Assembly: GCA_965652565.1 (NCBI GenBank)
Contig: CBFGWL010000020.1
Span: 1 to 37,852 of the forward strand
Length of the DNA stretch: 37,852 bases
Direction: 5' to 3'
Source of the DNA: RSA11 sp965652565
GTDB lineage: Bacteria; Actinomycetota; Thermoleophilia; Solirubrobacterales; 70-9
The notes under the pieces are model-generated. The model had not been told where the DNA came from, made no database searches, and saw only the letters and a list, made by a program, of their open reading frames with translations. Below are positions 33,686-37,852 of the stretch, in pieces. How positions within the stretch are numbered: position 1 is the first letter of the stretch; the number at the start of each line of letters is the position of its first letter. The position numbers and the translations under genes are program-made.

Positions 33686-35448
33686 GCCGCGAGCTCGTCG
33701 ACGCGATCAAGGAACTCGGTAACGAGAAGGGGATCGATTCCGAGACCCTGATGACGGCGCTCGAAGACGCGCTGCTCTCCGCTTACAAGAAGACCCCGGA
33801 CGCGGCCCGCTATGCGCGCGTCGAGCTCGACCGCGAGACGGCCGATTTCCGCGTCTACGAGCTGATCCTGCCGGAGGAGCTCGAGGAGAAGCTGCTCGCC
33901 GAGGTCGCCGAGCAGCAGGAGCGCGAGATCGATCCGGAGACGGGCGAGCTCAAGGAGCCCGAGGAGCCCGAGCTCGATCCGGAGATGCTGGCTCCCTACG
34001 AGGACCAGATCACGACGCGGGACGTGACCCCGGACGACTTCGGTCGCATCGCCGCGCAGACCGCGAAGCAGGTGATCCTGCAGCGCGTCCGCGAGGCCGA
34101 GCGCCAGATGATGTTCGAGGAGTACCAGGACCGCGTCGGCGAGCTGATCACGGGCATCATCCAGCAGTCCGACAACCGCTACACGCTGGTTCAGCTGCGC
34201 GAGCGCGTCGAGGCGCTGCTGCCGCGCTCCGAGCAGGTCTGGAACGAGCGCTACGACCACGGCATGCGCATCAAGGCCGTGATCACGGACGTCTCCGCCG
34301 AGGGCAAGGGCCCGAGCATCGTCGTCTCGCGCCGCAGCCCGGAGCTCATCAAGCAGCTCTTCGAGCTGGAGGTCCCCGAGATCGCCGACGGCCTGGTCGA
34401 GATCGTGGGCGTCGCCCGCGAGCCCGGCTTCCGCTCCAAGATCGCGGTCGTCTCGCACGCCGATGGCGTCGATCCGGTCGGCGCCTGCGTCGGGCCGCGA
34501 GGCTCCCGCGTGCGCATGGTCGTCTCCGAGCTGCGCGGCGAGAAGATCGACATCATCCCCTACAACGAGGAGCCCGCCCGCTTCGTGGCGAAGGCGCTCT
34601 CGCCGGCGCGCGTCCGCGAGGTCATCGTCGACGACGAGACCAAGGAGGCGACGGTGATCGTCCCCGACGACCAGCTCTCGCTGGCGATCGGGCGCGAGGG
34701 CCAGAACGCCCGCCTCGCCGCCAAGCTCACCGGCTGGAAGGTGGACATCACCTCGGAGACCGAGTTCAGCCAGCAGGAGGACATCGGCGGCTTCGAGGAA
34801 GAGGAGCAGGCCGACGGCCGCTGCGCCGCTGTGCTCTCCGCCGGACGGCGCTGCCCGAACGCCTCGCTGCAGGGCTCCCGCTACTGCGGCCTGCCGCAGC
34901 ATCAGGCGCTCGCCCGCTTCGGGACCAACCAGGTCACCGTGCTCGCTTCGCTCTCCGACGACGAGGTCAACACGCTCGCCGATCCGGACGCCGACGAGGG
35001 TGCGGTCGCGACGCTCGTCGAGCGCGCCGAGGCGGCCTTTGAGGAGGCCGCGGCGCAGGAGGAGGGCGAGCAGGCCGCCGAGCAGGAGGGCGACGCCGAG
35101 GGCACGGAGCCCGCTGAGGGCGCCGAGGATGAGGCCGTGAGCGGCGACGCCGAGGCGGCGGACGCCCCGGTGGCCGAGGAGTCCGCGACGGCGGAGGCGC
35201 CCGCCGAGGCTGAGCCCGCTGGCGATGAGACGCCCGCCGAGGACGCCGGGGATGCCGCCGGCTCCGAGCCCGCTGAGGAGGCCGCCGACGAGAGCGGCGC
35301 CGAGGAGGCACCGGCCGCCGAGGAGGCGCCTGCCGCGGAACCCGCGACCGAGGATGCCGCCGAGGCGGCCGCCGAGGATGCGGACTCATCCGGCGAGAAC
35401 GAGAATTCCGGGGGACCCGAGCAAGCGACAGAACGGACGGAGGCTTAA
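33682..35448 (+). CDS. nusA: Transcription factor NusA with Cys/His motif and long acidic tail
   Basis: Elongation, pausing and termination factor binding RNA polymerase and nascent RNA. 588 residues. The N-terminal RNAP-binding domain begins MSRELVDAIKELGNEKGID; S1 domain near IKAVITDVSAEGKGPSIVVSRR (cited in part: VITDVSAEGKGPSIVVSRR); two KH domains follow, with CVGPRGSRVRMVVSEL and AIGREGQNARLAAKLTGW. After the KH domains an unusual motif C381-x9-C391-x10-C402-x4-H407 resembles small zinc-binding CxxxxGxxC...YCxxH motifs. From about 440 to the end it is a Glu/Ala-rich acidic tail. GTG 33682 has GGAGG 6 bases upstream. The ylxR gene usual between nusA and infB is missing. Confidence 0.95.
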   Translation: MSRELVDAIKELGNEKGIDSETLMTALEDALLSAYKKTPDAARYARVELDRETADFRVYELILPEELEEKLLAEVAEQQEREIDPETGELKEPEEPELDPEMLAPYEDQITTRDVTPDDFGRIAAQTAKQVILQRVREAERQMMFEEYQDRVGELITGIIQQSDNRYTLVQLRERVEALLPRSEQVWNERYDHGMRIKAVITDVSAEGKGPSIVVSRRSPELIKQLFELEVPEIADGLVEIVGVAREPGFRSKIAVVSHADGVDPVGACVGPRGSRVRMVVSELRGEKIDIIPYNEEPARFVAKALSPARVREVIVDDETKEATVIVPDDQLSLAIGREGQNARLAAKLTGWKVDITSETEFSQQEDIGGFEEEEQADGRCAAVLSAGRRCPNASLQGSRYCGLPQHQALARFGTNQVTVLASLSDDEVNTLADPDADEGAVATLVERAEAAFEEAAAQEEGEQAAEQEGDAEGTEPAEGAEDEAVSGDAEAADAPVAEESATAEAPAEAEPAGDETPAEDAGDAAGSEPAEEAADESGAEEAPAAEEAPAAEPATEDAAEAAAEDADSSGENENSGGPEQATERTEA

Positions 35449-35457
35449 CTTCCGCTC

Positions 35458-37737
35458 GTGGCCAAGAAGCGCGTTCATGAAATCGCGAAGGAGCGAGGGC
35501 TCTCCAGCAAGGAGCTGATCGCCGCGCTGCAGAAGGCCGGCGTCGACGTCAAGGCGCCCGCCTCGAGCGTGGAGGAGTCCGTCGTGGCCGAGGCGCTCAG
35601 CGGCTCGGGCGACGGCAACGCGGCGCCGGCGAAGGCCCCGGACGCCCAGGCCGAGGCTCCCGCCAAGCAGGCGCGCAAGCCCGCGCCCCAGAAGGAGCCC
35701 GCGCAGCAGCATGGCAAACAGCGCCAGGCGGCGCCCAAGGGCGATGGCGCGCAGCAGGGCCAGGGCCAGCAGCGCCCCGTGCGCCCCGTGCGCCCCGTGG
35801 ACGGCGGTGGCGGCAAGCGCGGCGGTAAGCGCCGCGTGGTGATCGACTCGCAGGCCTCGCGTCGCGACAACATCGCGCCCCCGCCTCCGTCACGCCCGCC
35901 GCGGCGGCGTGGAGGTCGCCGGCGCCGGCCGCTGCTGGAGGAGCCGCAGGAGAAGGCGCCCGCGGTCGAGCAGGAGGAGCCGACGCTCAAGGTCAACTCC
36001 GGGGCGACCGTCCGCGAGGTCGCCGAGACGCTGGGTGTCTCCAGCGCCGACCTCATCAAGAAGCTCATGCAGCTCGGCGAGATGGCGACGCTTACGCAGA
36101 CCCTCTCCGACGAGACCATCGAGCTGCTCGCCGGCGAGTTCGATCGCAAGGTCGAGGTCGTCAGCGCGGCCGAGGAGGAAGTCGAGGAGGTCGTCTACGA
36201 CGATTCCGAGGAGGACCTGCAGCCGCGTCCGCCCGTGGTGACGATCATGGGCCACGTCGATCACGGCAAGACCTCACTCCTCGACGCGATCCGCCAGACC
36301 GAGGTGGCGGCGGGTGAGGCCGGCGGGATCACGCAGCACATCGGCGCCTACCAGGTCCACCAGAACGGCAAGACCATCAGCTTTATCGACACGCCCGGCC
36401 ACGCGGCGTTCACCGCCATGCGCGCCCGCGGTGCGGACGTCACCGACATCGTCGTGGTCGTCGTCGCGGCCGACGACGGCGTGATGCCGCAGACCGTGGA
36501 GGCGATCGACCACGCGCGCGCTGCGGACGTGCCGATCATCGTCGCGATCAACAAGATCGACCTGCCCGAGGCCAACCCGGACAAGGTCAAGGGCGAGCTC
36601 GCCCAGCAGGGCCTCACGCCGGAGGACTGGGGCGGCGAGACCATCTTCGTGAACGTCTCGGCGAAGCAGCGGGAGGGGCTCGACGAGCTCCTCGAGATGA
36701 TCCTGCTCGTCGCCGAGGTCGAGGAGCTGCGCGCCAACCCCAACGCCCCCGCTTCCGGCGCGGTCATCGAGTCCCATCTCGATCCCGGCCGTGGCCCGGT
36801 CGCGACCGTGCTGATTCAGCGCGGCACGCTGCACGTGGGCGACGCGCTCGTCGCTGGACACGAGTGGGGCCGGGTCCGCGCCATGCACGATCACACCGGC
36901 GCGCGCCTCAAGGAGGCCCGGCCGGGCGATCCCGTCGAGGTCCTCGGTTTCAACGGCGTCTGCGAGGCCGGCGATCGCGTCGAGGTCGTCGAGAACGACC
37001 GCCGGGCCCGCCAGATCGCTGGCGAGCGCCTGCACCGGCTCAAGGCCGAGCAGCTCGCCCGGCGCCAGGCCCGCAAGGTCACGCTCGACGAGGTCTTCGC
37101 CAAGGCCCAGGAGGGCGACCTCAAGGAGCTCAACATCGTGCTCAAGGCCGACGTGGCCGGCTCGCTCGAGGCGCTGCAGGACGAGATCGCCAAGGTGCCG
37201 CAGGAGCGCGTGCGCATCGACGTTATCCGCGCTGCCGCGGGCGGCATCAACGAGTCGGACGTGATGCTGGCGGCGGCCTCGGACGCGATCATCATCGGCT
37301 TCAACGTCCGCCCGCTCGCTGATGCGCGCCGCGCCGCCGAGCAGGAGGGCGTCGAGATCCGCACCTACTCGGTGATCTACAAGGTCACGGAGGACCTGCG
37401 CGCGGCGATGGAGGGCATGCTCGAGGCCGTCGAGGTCGAGGAGTCCATCGGCCAGGCCGAGGTCAAGCAGACCTTCAAGGCCTCCCGCGTCGGCCGCATC
37501 GCCGGGTGCGAGGTCACCGACGGCCGCGTCACTCGCGACGCCGAGGTGCGCCTGGTCCGCGACGGCACCGTGGTGTGGACCGGCAAGATCGGCTCACTGC
37601 GCCGCTTTCAGAACGACGTCTCCGAGGTGGAGGCCGGCCAGGAATGCGGCATCGTGCTCGAGGGGTTCGCCGACATCAAGGCGGGCGACGTGCTCGAGAT
37701 CTTCAAGACGAAGCAGGTCGAGCAGACGCTCGAGTAG
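35458..37737 (+). CDS. infB: Translation initiation factor IF-2
   Basis: GTPase that brings initiator tRNA to the 30S subunit. 759 residues. The N-terminal IF2N-type domain is KRVHEIAKERGLSSKELIAA, followed by a Gln/Pro/Ala/Lys/Arg-rich disordered linker (about 55-165) and a second IF2N-like domain (TVREVAETLGVSSADLIKKL). The G domain has P-loop GHVDHGKT (265-272), DTPGHAAF, NKIDLPE and SAK. Domains II to IV follow to a complete C-terminus. GTG 35458 lies 9 bases after the nusA stop, with GGAGG 14 bases upstream, longer than usual spacing. Confidence 0.96.
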   Translation: MAKKRVHEIAKERGLSSKELIAALQKAGVDVKAPASSVEESVVAEALSGSGDGNAAPAKAPDAQAEAPAKQARKPAPQKEPAQQHGKQRQAAPKGDGAQQGQGQQRPVRPVRPVDGGGGKRGGKRRVVIDSQASRRDNIAPPPPSRPPRRRGGRRRRPLLEEPQEKAPAVEQEEPTLKVNSGATVREVAETLGVSSADLIKKLMQLGEMATLTQTLSDETIELLAGEFDRKVEVVSAAEEEVEEVVYDDSEEDLQPRPPVVTIMGHVDHGKTSLLDAIRQTEVAAGEAGGITQHIGAYQVHQNGKTISFIDTPGHAAFTAMRARGADVTDIVVVVVAADDGVMPQTVEAIDHARAADVPIIVAINKIDLPEANPDKVKGELAQQGLTPEDWGGETIFVNVSAKQREGLDELLEMILLVAEVEELRANPNAPASGAVIESHLDPGRGPVATVLIQRGTLHVGDALVAGHEWGRVRAMHDHTGARLKEARPGDPVEVLGFNGVCEAGDRVEVVENDRRARQIAGERLHRLKAEQLARRQARKVTLDEVFAKAQEGDLKELNIVLKADVAGSLEALQDEIAKVPQERVRIDVIRAAAGGINESDVMLAAASDAIIIGFNVRPLADARRAAEQEGVEIRTYSVIYKVTEDLRAAMEGMLEAVEVEESIGQAEVKQTFKASRVGRIAGCEVTDGRVTRDAEVRLVRDGTVVWTGKIGSLRRFQNDVSEVEAGQECGIVLEGFADIKAGDVLEIFKTKQVEQTLE

Positions 37738-37765
37738 CGCCGCCGGGCTGCGAACGCGGCCGCGC

Positions 37766-37779
37766 ACGGCCCCGGCCGT
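37766..37779 (+). terminator. Hairpin after infB
   Basis: ACGGCC (37766-37771) and GGCCGT (37774-37779) form a short GC-rich hairpin 28 bases behind the infB stop, followed by TGTGG. As after the LysM gene, a 57-base repeat begins immediately afterwards. Confidence 0.35.
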
Positions 37780-37780
37780 T

Positions 37781-37852
37781 GTGGCGGCGGGGCCGGGGCG
37801 CTCCGCGCGGGCGCGGGGCCGGGTAGCGCGGGCGTTCGCGGCGGCGTAGCCG
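37781..37852. repeat. Second locus of the ~57-base GC-rich repeat (cut by window end)
   Basis: The unit beginning GTGGCGGCGGGGCCGGGGCG matches the units at 15047 and 15104 almost base for base, including TCCGCGCGGG and GGGGCCGGGTAGCGCGGGCG. A next unit starting near 37836 (GCGGCGGCGTAGCCG) runs off the end and resembles the one at 15156. Confidence 0.75.

Overview
This is a high-GC chromosomal window (roughly 70% by eye) from an actinobacterium. The mIHF gene followed by gmk and rpoZ, the pyrR-led pyrimidine operon, many GTG/TTG starts and apparent leaderless promoters all point to Actinomycetota. The pyrK/pyrD pair inside the pyr operon, the PMM/HIT/CorA cluster and the Thermoleophilia-like secreted protein suggest a deep lineage such as Thermoleophilia (Solirubrobacterales/Gaiellales). 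The class assignment is inference. No mobile element or CRISPR array was seen.

Layout. 54-5109 (minus): a lipid/diacylglycerol-kinase-like protein, an MBL-fold hydrolase, phosphomannomutase/phosphoglucomutase, a HIT protein and CorA. 5192-8726 (plus): a promoter, a complete SAM-I riboswitch with antiterminator and terminator, then a threonine-synthase-like PLP enzyme, a CysO/MoaD-like sulfur carrier, and a CDP-glucose pair (rfbF-rfbG). 8727-8914: hairpin repeats. 8915-12754 (minus): a tightly coupled set of a large polytopic membrane protein with duplicated His/Asp motifs, a 47-residue membrane protein, an alpha/beta hydrolase and a secreted protein. It is divergent from a MerR-type regulator and a coiled-coil protein. 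14182-14907: a LysM/VanY cell-wall peptidase behind a structured leader. 14908-16042: about 1.1 kb without genes, made of four different repeat families. 16043-20007: a methyltransferase, glycerate kinase, tRNA-Arg(CCG), RNase Z and a dehalogenase-like hydrolase.

20090-29601 is the pyrimidine operon pyrR-pyrB-pyrC-(isochorismatase-like hydrolase)-carA-carB-pyrK-pyrD. It has a PyrR-binding hairpin over the pyrR ribosome-binding site, and nearly every junction is a 4-base start/stop overlap. pyrE and pyrF are not in the window. It is followed by mihF-gmk-rpoZ-coaBC, a TPR protein and dtd, then rimP-nusA-infB behind a promoter-proximal terminator. NusA carries an unusual Cys/His motif and a long acidic tail.

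The most interesting system is at 5.2-7.0 kb: a SAM-sensing riboswitch over a threonine-synthase homologue and a sulfur-carrier protein. This wiring fits methionine (homocysteine) synthesis from O-phosphohomoserine with protein-thiocarboxylate sulfur better than it fits threonine synthesis. Second is the MerR-linked membrane operon of unknown function at 8.9-13.7 kb. Third is the set of repeat families, one of which recurs directly behind hairpins at two distant gene ends.
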